DNA of 64,000 bases from NCBI GenBank assembly GCA_017643165.1, contig JAEPNY010000002.1:748979-812978 (forward strand), read 5' to 3'. This document shows, piece by piece, positions 9,653-18,063 of this stretch. The stretch is from Psychroserpens sp. (lineage in GTDB: Bacteria; Bacteroidota; Bacteroidia; Flavobacteriales; Flavobacteriaceae). Each line of letters starts with the position of its first letter. Positions within the stretch are counted from its first letter, which is position 1. Under the pieces are notes generated by a model, which was not told where the DNA came from, searched no databases, and saw only the letters and a program-made list of their open reading frames with translations. Position numbers and translations under genes: made by a program.

Positions 9653-11578
9653 ATGCAGTTTAAATATCCAGAAATTCTATTTGCGTTAATACTGCTAATA
9701 ATTCCAATCATTGTACACCTTTTTCAACTTCGAAAATTTAAAAACGAACCTTTTACCAATGTTCAGTTTTTAAAGGAATTAACGATTCAAACGCGTAAAA
9801 GCTCTCAGCTAAAGAAATGGCTAACATTACTCACGAGACTTTTTCTATTGGCATGCGTAATTGTTGCCTTTAGCCAACCATACACCTCAGAATCAGGCAA
9901 TTTTAAAACTAAAAATGAGATTGTTATTTATTTGGATAATTCCTTTAGTATGCAGGCCAATGGACAAAACGGAACGTTACTAAACACTGCCGTCCAAGAT
10001 TTAATCGCCTCACTGGATGATAATGACGAACTCTCTTTATTTACGAACGATGCAAACTTTCCAAATACGAGTGTTAAGGCTATAAAAAATGATTTGATCC
10101 AATTAGATTATGCACCTAAACAATTATCTTATAATGCCGCAGTATTGAAAGGAAAACAGCTCTTTTCTAAGGACGATAGTAGCATTAAGAATTTGATTTT
10201 AATTTCAGATTTTCAGCAGAAAGAAGAATCCTTGAGTTTATTAAATGATAGCATTGTAACTACTAAACTTGTTAAGCTAAAATCTACCATTGATACTAAC
10301 GTGAGCTTAGATAGTATTTACGTTTCAAATGCAACCGTAGAGAATATCGAACTAACAGTTTCAATCAGCAATCAAGGAAACCCTATTGAGACGCTACCTG
10401 TCTCTTTATTTAACGATGATAAGTTAATTGCCAAAACAGCTACGACTATTGAAACAGAGGCAACTACCAAATTTACAATACCATCTAACACTGTTTTTAA
10501 TGGCAAAGTAGTTATTGAAGATCCTAGTTTACAGTATGATAATACGTTATTTTTTAATATCGATCAACGTGCAAAAACGAAGGTGTTGTCTGTAAATGGA
10601 TCAGATGACACTTACCTGAATAAACTATATACAAGTGATGAATTCGACTATCAATCTACCGATTTGTCGAATTTGAATTTTAATATCATTGAGCAGCAAA
10701 ACTTAATCGTTCTTAATGAGATAGATGATATTCAAAATGCACTGATTACGGCATTAAAGTCTTTTGTAGATAATGGTGGAACTGTTTTAATTATCCCTTC
10801 AGCAACTATTCGTTTAAACACTTATAATCAATTATTTGCGAATTTTGGTGTTTCAGAAATACAACCAATAAACCCAACTGAAAAACGCGTAACAGGAATC
10901 AACTTTTCACATCCACTCCTTACAAATGTATTTGATCAGCGTGTGTCCAATTTTCAGTATCCAAAGGTGAATTCATATTATCCTAATGCAACAAGCTCAG
11001 TGAACTCAGTATTGCGTTATGAAGATGGTTCCGCATTCTTATCTTACGCCAATCGAACTTATGCATTCTCAGCGCCTATAAATACGACGAATTCGAATTT
11101 TCAAAATTCTCCATTAATTGTTCCTGTATTATATAATATTGGAAAACAAAGCTTAAAATCTGGTGAACTTTACTATGTCGTTGGACAAGAAAATGTAATA
11201 GATATTGCAACGCAACTACAACAGGATGACATCTTAACACTCATAAATGGAGATTCTTCCGTAATTCCTTTACAGCAAACTTTTGACAATAAAGTGGAAC
11301 TCATAACCAGTGATTATCCCGAAACTGCAGGTATTATTGCTGTTCAAAATAAACAGGAATTTTTGAAGAACTTAAGTTTTAATTATGATCGCGATGAAAG
11401 CATTCTTAGATACATGGATTTAAATAATCTAACTGATGTAAGCGTGGATAATTCAGTGGCTTCAACATTTAATGCGCTTAAAAGTGCTTCAAATGTTAAT
11501 GAACTATGGAAATGGTTTGTTATTTTTGCAGTGATTTTCTTAATGATAGAAATGCTCATCTTAAAATATCTGAAATGA
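9653..11578 (+). CDS. BatA/vWA domain membrane protein
   Basis: A 641-residue membrane protein with the BatA N-terminal signature (residues 1-78: two membrane segments around an Arg-Lys-Phe-Lys loop). A von Willebrand A-like domain follows with the MIDAS-type DNSFS (95-99), then a central beta-rich region and a C-terminal transmembrane helix (about 615-637). Aerotolerance-type Bat proteins are linked to MoxR ATPases in other loci; none is next to this gene, so the role here is unknown. Its stop overlaps the next start (ATGA), indicating translational coupling with the dihydroorotase-like gene. Confidence 0.85.
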   Translation: MQFKYPEILFALILLIIPIIVHLFQLRKFKNEPFTNVQFLKELTIQTRKSSQLKKWLTLLTRLFLLACVIVAFSQPYTSESGNFKTKNEIVIYLDNSFSMQANGQNGTLLNTAVQDLIASLDDNDELSLFTNDANFPNTSVKAIKNDLIQLDYAPKQLSYNAAVLKGKQLFSKDDSSIKNLILISDFQQKEESLSLLNDSIVTTKLVKLKSTIDTNVSLDSIYVSNATVENIELTVSISNQGNPIETLPVSLFNDDKLIAKTATTIETEATTKFTIPSNTVFNGKVVIEDPSLQYDNTLFFNIDQRAKTKVLSVNGSDDTYLNKLYTSDEFDYQSTDLSNLNFNIIEQQNLIVLNEIDDIQNALITALKSFVDNGGTVLIIPSATIRLNTYNQLFANFGVSEIQPINPTEKRVTGINFSHPLLTNVFDQRVSNFQYPKVNSYYPNATSSVNSVLRYEDGSAFLSYANRTYAFSAPINTTNSNFQNSPLIVPVLYNIGKQSLKSGELYYVVGQENVIDIATQLQQDDILTLINGDSSVIPLQQTFDNKVELITSDYPETAGIIAVQNKQEFLKNLSFNYDRDESILRYMDLNNLTDVSVDNSVASTFNALKSASNVNELWKWFVIFAVIFLMIEMLILKYLK

Positions 11579-12828
11579 ACGTACTTGTAAAATCTGCCAC
11601 TATAGTTGACCCTAAAAGCGATTTTCACAACCAAACTGTTGATATTCTAATTGAAAAAGGGAAGATTTCTCAAATCGGTAAACGCGTTCAAAATCCGAAA
11701 AAGTATAAAGAAATACGATTAGCCGACCTTCATGTTTCACAAGGTTGGTTTGATAGCGCTGTATCTTTTGGAGAACCTGGTTACGAGGAACGAGAAACGA
11801 TCTCAAATGGACTTGACACTGCGGCATATTCAGGTTTTACAGCTGTTAACGTCAATGCCAATACAAATCCAGTAATTGATACAAATGCTGATATTGCATT
11901 TATGAAATCTAAATCGAATGGGCATGCCGTAAATTTATATCCCATCGGTGCCTTAACAAAAGAGAGTAAAGGAACTGATCTTGCCGAACTATTCGATATG
12001 ACGTCTGCGGGCGCTGTAGCCTTCTATGACTATCAGAAACCAATTTCAAATCCAAATCTTATGAAACTCGCCTTGCAATATGCGAGTAACTTTGGTGGTC
12101 TTGTTTACTCATTCCCTCAAGAATCGAAGATTACAGGATTAGGTGTAATGAATGAACATATAAATAGTACTGCACTCGGACTAAAAGGAAATCCGGCACT
12201 AGCTGAAGAGCTTCAAATCGCTAGAGATTTATTTATCCTTGATTACACAGAAGGTAAACTTCACATCCCTACTATATCAACTGCGAAATCTGTAGAACTC
12301 ATTAGAGAAGCTAAACGTAAAAAACTTGATGTGACCTGTAGTGTGGCCATTCATAATATCTTATTCTCCGATAATGCCTTAAAATCATTTGACACAAATT
12401 TTAAAGTACTTCCGCCTTTGCGAACGGATTCTGATATTGAGGCGCTAATCGAAGGCTTAAAAGATGGTACCATAGATATGGTAACTTCCGATCACGACCC
12501 AATTGATATCGAGCATAAGAAAATTGAGTTCGATCATGCAAAATATGGTACAATTGGTTTAGAAAGTGCTTTTGGAGCCTTATTATCCGTATTTACCTTA
12601 AAAAAGACAATTGAACTGTTGACCAAAGGGAAGTCACGATTTGGGATTAATTCTTCACCTATAGCAGAGGGAAATGATGCAAATCTCACACTTTTTAATC
12701 CAAAAGAAACTTACGAGTTTGGGCCAACTGATATTCGATCGACGTCAAAGAATTCACTATTCGTTGGTGCTAACTTAACGGGTAAAGTTTACGGAATAAT
12801 TAATAATAATCAGATCGTTTTAAACTAA
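11575..12828 (+). CDS. Dihydroorotase-like protein, predicted catalytically inactive
   Basis: A 417-residue amidohydrolase-fold protein that follows class I dihydroorotase along its whole length (GFTAVNVNANTNP, EELQIARDL, VTCSVAIHNILF, LPPLRTDSD, TSDHDPID). The metal-binding and substrate residues are gone: the HxH of the 'DLHVHLRDPG' motif is Ala62-Val-Ser64, its Arg is Gly, the third-histidine site is in LVYSFPQE, and the HVST histidine is in HIPTIST. Only the late Asp of SDHD remains. Non-catalytic homologues (PyrC'/PyrX type) support aspartate transcarbamoylase in other bacteria, a plausible but unproven role here. An upstream start at 11506 would overlap batA and lacks family support. 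Confidence 0.85.
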   Translation: MNVLVKSATIVDPKSDFHNQTVDILIEKGKISQIGKRVQNPKKYKEIRLADLHVSQGWFDSAVSFGEPGYEERETISNGLDTAAYSGFTAVNVNANTNPVIDTNADIAFMKSKSNGHAVNLYPIGALTKESKGTDLAELFDMTSAGAVAFYDYQKPISNPNLMKLALQYASNFGGLVYSFPQESKITGLGVMNEHINSTALGLKGNPALAEELQIARDLFILDYTEGKLHIPTISTAKSVELIREAKRKKLDVTCSVAIHNILFSDNALKSFDTNFKVLPPLRTDSDIEALIEGLKDGTIDMVTSDHDPIDIEHKKIEFDHAKYGTIGLESAFGALLSVFTLKKTIELLTKGKSRFGINSSPIAEGNDANLTLFNPKETYEFGPTDIRSTSKNSLFVGANLTGKVYGIINNNQIVLN

Positions 12829-12834
12829 TTTATC

Positions 12835-13164
12835 ATGCAAAACGCAGCGCAACAAGGAAAAACCTTTGCCATTGTAAGTTATATTACGCTTATCGGAACT
12901 CTAATTGCCTTCTTTATGAATCGCGAAGACCGTAATCCTTTTGTTTCCTTTCATGTGCGTCAGGCTCTAGGTCTTGGCTTGACTTGGTATATCTTAGGTT
13001 ATTTTGTTGGCGGATTCGATAGTTGGATGATTAGTATATCTTTTTGGGTCTTTTTTATGGCCTTATTTATCTACGGAATTGCTGGTGCTGCCACGGGAAA
13101 GGAAAATGAAGTCCCGCTTCTTGGACCATTCTATCAAAAAGTATTTAGTTCCATCGGAAATTAA
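12835..13164 (+). CDS. Small multi-pass membrane protein (DUF4870-like)
   Basis: A 109-residue protein with three hydrophobic segments (about 13-30, 48-64 and 68-88) and a conserved-looking NPFVSFHVRQALGL loop, a motif typical of DUF4870/Tic20-like small membrane proteins. It starts 6 bp after the dihydroorotase-like gene and 3 bp before the esterase gene, so it belongs to the same operon. Function unknown. Confidence 0.75.
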   Translation: MQNAAQQGKTFAIVSYITLIGTLIAFFMNREDRNPFVSFHVRQALGLGLTWYILGYFVGGFDSWMISISFWVFFMALFIYGIAGAATGKENEVPLLGPFYQKVFSSIGN

Positions 13165-13167
13165 TTT

Positions 13168-13815
13168 ATGAATACGTCTTTACATTATCTCACTCGGCCA
13201 TCAAGTCTTTCTGAAAATGCGCCATTGCTTATCATGTCGCATGGGTACGGTAGTGATGAAAACGATCTATTTTCGTTCGCTCAAGAACTTCCAGAGGAAT
13301 TATTTATCATTTCATTGCGTGCACCTTATCCGCTCCCTCCTTTTGGGAATGCCTGGTACGCTATAAATTTTGATGCTCAGCAAAATAAATGGAATGATGT
13401 TGAACAGGCCGTCAGCTCGAGAGATAAAATTGCCGAATTTATTGATTATGCTTGTGAAGCTTATCCTGTTGACCCAAATAATGTAACCCTATTAGGATTC
13501 AGTCAAGGAACAATTTTAAGTTATGCTGTAGCTCTCACTTATCCAGAAAAAGTCAAAAATATCGTAGCATTAAGCGGATATATTAGCGAGGATATGTTTC
13601 CAGATGAATTGGAGTCTACACGTTATAAGCATTTAGATTTTTATTGCTCGCATGGCAGTGTTGATCAAGTGATTCCTGTGGAATGGGCGCGAAAAAGTCC
13701 GCACTTTTTAAATGACTTAGGAATAAAACATCAATATTCAGAATATCCTGTAGGTCACGGCGTTGCTCCTCAGAACTTCTACGACTTTAAAAACTGGTTA
13801 ACAGAACGTATTTAG
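13168..13815 (+). CDS. Alpha/beta hydrolase, carboxylesterase/phospholipase family
   Basis: A 215-residue cytosolic serine hydrolase. Catalytic residues are Ser112 in GFSQG, Asp166 in SVDQVIP and His197 in GHGVAP, with an HGYGSDENDL oxyanion loop near residue 25. This is the compact acyl-protein thioesterase / carboxylesterase 2 type, acting on short-chain esters or thioesters. It is the last gene of the batA operon and its stop overlaps the convergent neighbour's stop by four bases. Confidence 0.9.
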   Translation: MNTSLHYLTRPSSLSENAPLLIMSHGYGSDENDLFSFAQELPEELFIISLRAPYPLPPFGNAWYAINFDAQQNKWNDVEQAVSSRDKIAEFIDYACEAYPVDPNNVTLLGFSQGTILSYAVALTYPEKVKNIVALSGYISEDMFPDELESTRYKHLDFYCSHGSVDQVIPVEWARKSPHFLNDLGIKHQYSEYPVGHGVAPQNFYDFKNWLTERI

Positions 13816-14315
13816 CGAGGATAAAGCGTTGATTCTATTACACGGAAGGTCAAGTTTTGCCTATCTTCAATAGTATACTCTAGCAACATTTCACCCCAAT
13901 ATGTGCCATCAGTAAAACTAGTAATGATCCATTTATGGTTAAGCATTCTAATTTGATCAATACGCATCTTCTCACCTGTCATTGAAGCATATGGTACCAA
14001 AGGATGATCTTCTGTGTCATACACGTTTAAATTGATCAATTCATCTTCAATAAATGGTACAAATTCTGAGATGCGAAACCCCTTATTCTCCCAATAGACC
14101 ATAGCATCTTCGTTGGTGTCAAACCTGAAGGTATAAATATCCTCAACTTGATTATCAGACATAACCTGAATGGAGTCTTTTAGCTGAACATTATCTTCCA
14201 TATAAGTTGTCAGTTTCTTGTCATAATCTTCAATGATATTTTTTGAATTGACAAATTGAAATACAACTACTAAAGCTGTAAAAATAAAGAGATACATAAA
14301 TACTCTATTCTTCAT
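13812..14315 (-). CDS. Membrane-anchored hypothetical protein
   Basis: A 167-residue protein with one N-terminal transmembrane segment (residues 5-23) followed by a short coiled coil (about 28-58) and a globular alpha/beta domain containing WENKGF and MLNHKWIITSF. It is conserved-looking and sometimes auto-annotated as 'hydrolase', but no catalytic triad or metal site can be identified. It starts 2 bp after the MBL-fold gene on the same strand, so they form a two-gene operon. Confidence 0.75.
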   Translation of the reverse strand: MKNRVFMYLFIFTALVVVFQFVNSKNIIEDYDKKLTTYMEDNVQLKDSIQVMSDNQVEDIYTFRFDTNEDAMVYWENKGFRISEFVPFIEDELINLNVYDTEDHPLVPYASMTGEKMRIDQIRMLNHKWIITSFTDGTYWGEMLLEYTIEDRQNLTFRVIESTLYPR

Positions 14316-14317
14316 AT

Positions 14318-15079
14318 CTAAACATGTATTTGTAAGTTATCGTAAGCTAAATAAACGTTTTCCGGTAAGGATTGTTGTACAACATCATGAAATCCCATAT
14401 GATGACTAATATGGGTTAAATAAGCTTTTTCTGGTTTAACCCGATCAATAAAGTCAAGGGCTTCTTTTAAGTTAAAATGTGAAATATGTTCGGTTTCACG
14501 CAATGCATTTACAACTAAAACTTTGACGTCTTTAAGTTTTTCAATTTCTTCATCGGCAACAGTTTTCATATCGGTGAGATAGGCAAATTCATTAAACCGA
14601 AAACCAAAGACCTGTAATTTATGATGATATCCATTTATTGGAACCACAGTCATCGAATTAAGTTGAAAAGGTTCATTTCGTATTTCGTTCTGAATCACAG
14701 AAGGCACGCCTGGATATTTGTCCTTGTCTGTGAATATATAATCAAAGCGTTCACGCAATTGCTGAAATACACGTTTGTGCGCATAAAACGGTATATCGCC
14801 TTGCCTAAAATAAAAGGGTCTAATATCATCTAATCCAGCTGTATGGTCGGCATGTTCATGTGTGAATACAATACCGTCAATACGTTTTACACCAGCTCTA
14901 AGCATCTGTTGTCTAAAATCTGGTCCGCAATCTACAACATAAGTATAGTCGTCCCATTCTACCAGAACAGAAACACGAAGGCGCTTATCTTTAGGATTAG
15001 AACTCAGACAAACAGGATGGTCACTTCCTATAATTGGAATACCTTGAGAGGTGCCTGTACCAAGAAATGTAATTTTCAA
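14318..15079 (-). CDS. MBL-fold metallohydrolase, PhnP-like, TTG start
   Basis: A 253-residue metallo-beta-lactamase-fold enzyme. It begins MKITFLGTGTSQGIP, as PhnP-type phosphodiesterases do, and carries the dinuclear metal motif THEHADH (73-79) plus LTHISHHMGFHD near the C terminus. The likely activity is cyclic phosphodiester hydrolysis; the natural substrate is unknown. The initiation codon is TTG: an in-frame TAA lies just upstream and no ATG fits the family N terminus. Confidence 0.88.
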   Translation of the reverse strand: MKITFLGTGTSQGIPIIGSDHPVCLSSNPKDKRLRVSVLVEWDDYTYVVDCGPDFRQQMLRAGVKRIDGIVFTHEHADHTAGLDDIRPFYFRQGDIPFYAHKRVFQQLRERFDYIFTDKDKYPGVPSVIQNEIRNEPFQLNSMTVVPINGYHHKLQVFGFRFNEFAYLTDMKTVADEEIEKLKDVKVLVVNALRETEHISHFNLKEALDFIDRVKPEKAYLTHISHHMGFHDVVQQSLPENVYLAYDNLQIHV

Positions 15080-15097
15080 TAGCTGTTAATTTTATAA

Positions 15098-15105
15098 CAA
15101 AAATA
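15098..15105 (-). promoter_or_regulatory. -7 element TATTTTTG for the MBL operon
   Basis: Read on the minus strand, this is a perfect TAnnTTTG match about 19 bp upstream of the TTG start at 15079. It implies a very short leader. Confidence 0.5.
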
Positions 15106-15139
15106 AAACTTATTTTTTTACTAATACTGCCTATTTTAA

Positions 15140-15147
15140 TACCTTTG
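15140..15147 (+). promoter_or_regulatory. -7 element TACCTTTG
   Basis: A perfect TAnnTTTG match 25 bp before the ATG at 15173. It is divergent from the MBL operon promoter, giving a compact bidirectional region. Confidence 0.5.
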
Positions 15148-15172
15148 TGAGGTTGATTAAACCCAGACTGAG

Positions 15173-16624
15173 ATGGAAATAACCTTAAAAGGAGATAGAG
15201 AGTTTGATGCGATTCCATCGTTACGAACGAAATGTTTACGAATTAATCTTAATGAAAATATTTACGGTACATTCGCTGAAATTGGCGCTGGACAAGAGAC
15301 TGTAAGACAGTTTTTTAGAGCTGGTGGTGCTTCTGGTACTATTGCAAAAGCAATGTCTGCCTATGATAAGGCATTTAGTGATGCGATTTACGGAATAGAA
15401 GATGACAGACGTTATGTAACGGAAGCCAGACTTCGAAAAATGTTAGATCATGAGGTCAATTTGGTGGAGCAGCGTATCAAAAGGGATGTTCATCCAAATA
15501 AAATGTTCTTCGCATATGCGAATACAGTTGCCACTATCGATTTCGCCAAAAAGTATAAAGGACACGGTTGGGTTGGTATCAAATATCAAGTTGATCCGAA
15601 TGAACCATATAATGAAATTGTATTACACGTTCGTTTTAAAGAAAATGATGCACGCTTACAGCAGGAAACCTTAGGAATCCTAGGTACAAACTTAATTTAC
15701 GGTGCCTTCTATAAATACAATCAGCCTAAAAAACTATTAAGGTATTTGTATGATCATTTAGATAAAGACCAAATAGAAATTGATACGATCAATTTCGCTG
15801 GTCCTGTCTTTCATGATATCGATAACCGTTTAATGAGCCTTCAATTGGTTAAAAATGGCATGACAGATGCCGTGATGTTCGCACCAGACGGAAACAACGT
15901 ACTTCCTGCTCGCGTACTTTATAAAAAGAATATTTTAGCGCTACGTGGTAGTTTCAGACCAGTAACGAAAGTGAATATGGATATGTATCGTAAGTCATAC
16001 GATATGTACATTAAAGAGAATAAAGTAGACCTCGAAAAAACACAAGTAATTTTTGAGATTACCCTATCTAACTTGCGTGCAGAAGGAGAAATTGATGAAC
16101 AAGATTTCATGGATCGTGCGCGATTATTATGTTCTCTAGGACAAACAGTATTGATATCTAATTTCCAGGAATACTACAAACTTGTAGAATACTTCTCGCA
16201 GTATACAAAAGGTAGAATGGGTCTCGCAATGGGTGTAAACAATCTCGTTGACATTTTTGATCAGAAATATTACAGACATCTGAGTGGCGGAATTCTGGAA
16301 GCTTTCGGTAAGCTATTCTTTAAGGATCTTAGAGTGTATCTATACCCAATGCAAAATGATGATGGATCGATTACAACGAGTGAAAACCTAAAAGTACATC
16401 CTAGAATGAAAGAGCTTTATAAGTTCTTTAAATACAACGGAAAGGTAGTTGATATCACAGAATATGATGAATCTATCTTAACTGTATTCTCTAGAACTGT
16501 ACTTAAAATGATCGCTAATGGTGAAGACGGATGGGAAGCTATGCTTCCAGAGGGTGTTGCTAAACTTATAAAAGAAAAGAGTTTATTCGGTTGTGAATCT
16601 GAACAGGTACATTTAGGAGAATAA
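15173..16624 (+). CDS. Conserved 483-aa soluble protein of unknown function
   Basis: A 483-residue protein without signal peptide or membrane segments, rich in charged residues. Conspicuous blocks are EIGAGQETVRQFFRAGGASGT (39-59), a KMFFAYANTVATIDF strand near 118, GIKYQVDPNEPYNE and ISNFQEYYKLVEYFSQY in the C-terminal half. It is one of the families carried through databases with misleading names such as 'TonB-dependent receptor' or 'nicotinate-nucleotide adenylyltransferase'; neither is supported by what is visible. The early GAGQETVRQFFRAGG is glycine-rich but is not a Walker A. It has its own promoter and a strong terminator. Confidence 0.8.
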   Translation: MEITLKGDREFDAIPSLRTKCLRINLNENIYGTFAEIGAGQETVRQFFRAGGASGTIAKAMSAYDKAFSDAIYGIEDDRRYVTEARLRKMLDHEVNLVEQRIKRDVHPNKMFFAYANTVATIDFAKKYKGHGWVGIKYQVDPNEPYNEIVLHVRFKENDARLQQETLGILGTNLIYGAFYKYNQPKKLLRYLYDHLDKDQIEIDTINFAGPVFHDIDNRLMSLQLVKNGMTDAVMFAPDGNNVLPARVLYKKNILALRGSFRPVTKVNMDMYRKSYDMYIKENKVDLEKTQVIFEITLSNLRAEGEIDEQDFMDRARLLCSLGQTVLISNFQEYYKLVEYFSQYTKGRMGLAMGVNNLVDIFDQKYYRHLSGGILEAFGKLFFKDLRVYLYPMQNDDGSITTSENLKVHPRMKELYKFFKYNGKVVDITEYDESILTVFSRTVLKMIANGEDGWEAMLPEGVAKLIKEKSLFGCESEQVHLGE

Positions 16625-16641
16625 ACAAAATATTGAATACT

Positions 16642-16675
16642 AAAAAAAGCCACATCGTAATGTGGCTTTTTTTTT
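16642..16675. terminator. Bidirectional intrinsic terminator
   Basis: AAAAAGCCACAT pairs with ATGTGGCTTTTT around a CGTA loop, with A and T tracts flanking. It lies between convergent genes ending at 16624 (+) and 16692 (-). Confidence 0.92.
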
Positions 16676-16691
16676 ATGCTAATTCCTCAGA

Positions 16692-17144
16692 TTATCCTAA
16701 TATCTGAGCCGTATGTTCTTTAGTTTTTACTTTCGTAATGACATCGTCTAAAATTCCTTCTTCATTGATGACAAATGTCGTTCTATGAATGCCATCATAC
16801 TCCTTACCCATGAATTTCTTAGGACCCCAAACACCAAATGCTTCGATAACAGCCTTGTCCTCATCAGCTAACAATGGATATTTAAATCCGTATTTATTCT
16901 TAAAATTAGCTTGACGCTTTGCACTATCGGCACTCACACCTAAAATTTCATAGCCTTGTGCTTGAAAGCGTTCGAAGTTATCATTAAGGTTACAAGCTTC
17001 TGCTGTGCATCCAGGTGTACTCGCTTTAGGATAAAAGAAAACGACGAGTTTTTTTCCTTTGTAATCTTCAAGAGAAATTGTATTTCCTTGCTCATCTAGA
17101 GCTGAAAAATTTGGAGCCTTATCTCCTGCTTTTAATTGTGTCAT
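16692..17144 (-). CDS. bcp: Thioredoxin-dependent thiol peroxidase (Bcp/PrxQ)
   Basis: A 150-residue peroxiredoxin of the BCP/PrxQ type. Peroxidatic Cys46 and resolving Cys51 lie in STPGCTAEAC, the characteristic five-residue spacing; FFYPKAS precedes them and the catalytic Arg is in the HRTTFVI segment. It reduces hydrogen and organic peroxides in the cytoplasm using thioredoxin. It is divergently transcribed from endonuclease III with only 35 bp between start codons, so oxidative defence and oxidised-base repair share an upstream region. Confidence 0.95.
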   Translation of the reverse strand: MTQLKAGDKAPNFSALDEQGNTISLEDYKGKKLVVFFYPKASTPGCTAEACNLNDNFERFQAQGYEILGVSADSAKRQANFKNKYGFKYPLLADEDKAVIEAFGVWGPKKFMGKEYDGIHRTTFVINEEGILDDVITKVKTKEHTAQILG

Positions 17145-17150
17145 AATTGC

Positions 17151-17158
17151 TAACTTTG
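17151..17158 (+). promoter_or_regulatory. -7 element TAACTTTG for endonuclease III
   Basis: A perfect TAnnTTTG match 21 bp upstream of the ATG at 17180. The apparent longer reading frame starting at 17147 would contain this promoter, which supports the internal start. Confidence 0.55.
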
Positions 17159-17179
17159 ATTTTTGTAAAAATACGACTT

Positions 17180-17842
17180 ATGACCAAGCAAGAAAAGGTA
17201 GATTTTGTTATTAATACGTTAAAAGACCTCTATCCAGAAATTCCTATTCCGCTTGACCACAAAGACCCATACACCTTATTAATAGCGGTGTTGATGTCTG
17301 CTCAAAGCACAGATGTTCGTGTCAACCAAATCACACCATTATTATTTGAAAGAGCCGACAACCCATATGACATGATCAAGCTTAGTGTGGATGAGATTAG
17401 AGAGATCATTAAACCTGTAGGATTGTCTCCAATGAAAAGTAAAGGCATTCACGGTTTGTCGCATATATTAATCGATAAACACGATGGAAAGGTTCCTAAA
17501 ACATATGAAGCGTTAGAAGCGCTTCCAGCAGTTGGTCATAAAACGGCAGCAGTGGTATTATCACAAGCATTTGGAATCCCAGCATTTCCAGTAGACACAC
17601 ATATACATCGCTTAATGTATCGTTGGAATTTAAGTTCTGGTAAAAATGTGGTTCAAACTGAAAAAGATGCGAAACGACTATTTCCAAAAGAATTATGGAA
17701 TGATTTGCATTTACAAATTATATGGTATGGCAGAGAATATTCGCCTGCTCGAGGCTGGAAATTAAACAAAGACATCATCACGAAAACAATAGGACGATCG
17801 TCTGTGATAAAAGACTATTATAAAAAAAATCCTGAAGACTAA
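17180..17842 (+). CDS. nth: Endonuclease III-like DNA glycosylase lacking the Fe-S cluster
   Basis: A 220-residue helix-hairpin-helix glycosylase. The HhH motif LPAVGHKTA contains the catalytic Lys121, and the catalytic Asp139 is in VDTH. It should remove oxidised pyrimidines and cleave the abasic site. The C-terminal four-cysteine loop that binds a 4Fe-4S cluster in E. coli Nth is replaced by a WYGREYSPARGWKLNKD segment, and the protein contains no cysteine at all. Cluster-free members of the superfamily exist (yeast Ntg1, some MutY). The start at 17180 is chosen over 17147 because of the promoter and the family N terminus. Confidence 0.9.
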   Translation: MTKQEKVDFVINTLKDLYPEIPIPLDHKDPYTLLIAVLMSAQSTDVRVNQITPLLFERADNPYDMIKLSVDEIREIIKPVGLSPMKSKGIHGLSHILIDKHDGKVPKTYEALEALPAVGHKTAAVVLSQAFGIPAFPVDTHIHRLMYRWNLSSGKNVVQTEKDAKRLFPKELWNDLHLQIIWYGREYSPARGWKLNKDIITKTIGRSSVIKDYYKKNPED

Positions 17843-17858
17843 CGATTCAGGATTTTTT
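17826..17858 (+). terminator. Intrinsic terminator overlapping the nth 3' end
   Basis: AATCCTGAA, inside the last codons of nth, pairs with TTCAGGATT, followed by a T run. The upstream arm is coding sequence, so the hairpin begins before the stop at 17842. Confidence 0.8.
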
Positions 17859-17862
17859 CAAT

Positions 17863-18006
17863 TTAGTTTTGAAGTGCTTCAAACTTCAAATTATTACAAT
17901 GTATAACACTTAAAGCCTTAGAGTAATTCAAAAGAAAAGCAATTGTCTCTTCTTTTGGGTTTAGGTCGTTTTGTTTTTGGGGACATTCTGAGTAAAGTTT
18001 TGCCAT
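17863..18006 (-). CDS. 47-aa conserved-looking microprotein downstream of the sigma factor
   Basis: A short frame from ATG (complement of 18004-18006) to TAA encodes 47 residues beginning MAKLYSECPQKQND and continuing NPKEETIAFLLNYSKALSVI before a Cys-Asn-Asn turn and an EALQN end. A single amphipathic helix is predicted by eye. It lies 57 bp after the ECF sigma-factor stop on the same strand. I recall short flavobacterial proteins with the same 'ETI.FLLNYSKAL' core, which makes this a likely real gene. Function unknown. Confidence 0.65.
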   Translation of the reverse strand: MAKLYSECPQKQNDLNPKEETIAFLLNYSKALSVIHCNNLKFEALQN

Positions 18007-18063
18007 TTTACGTTTTTTAGTTTGTTATAATCCTAATAACGCAGCAAAACTTAACTTATTGTA

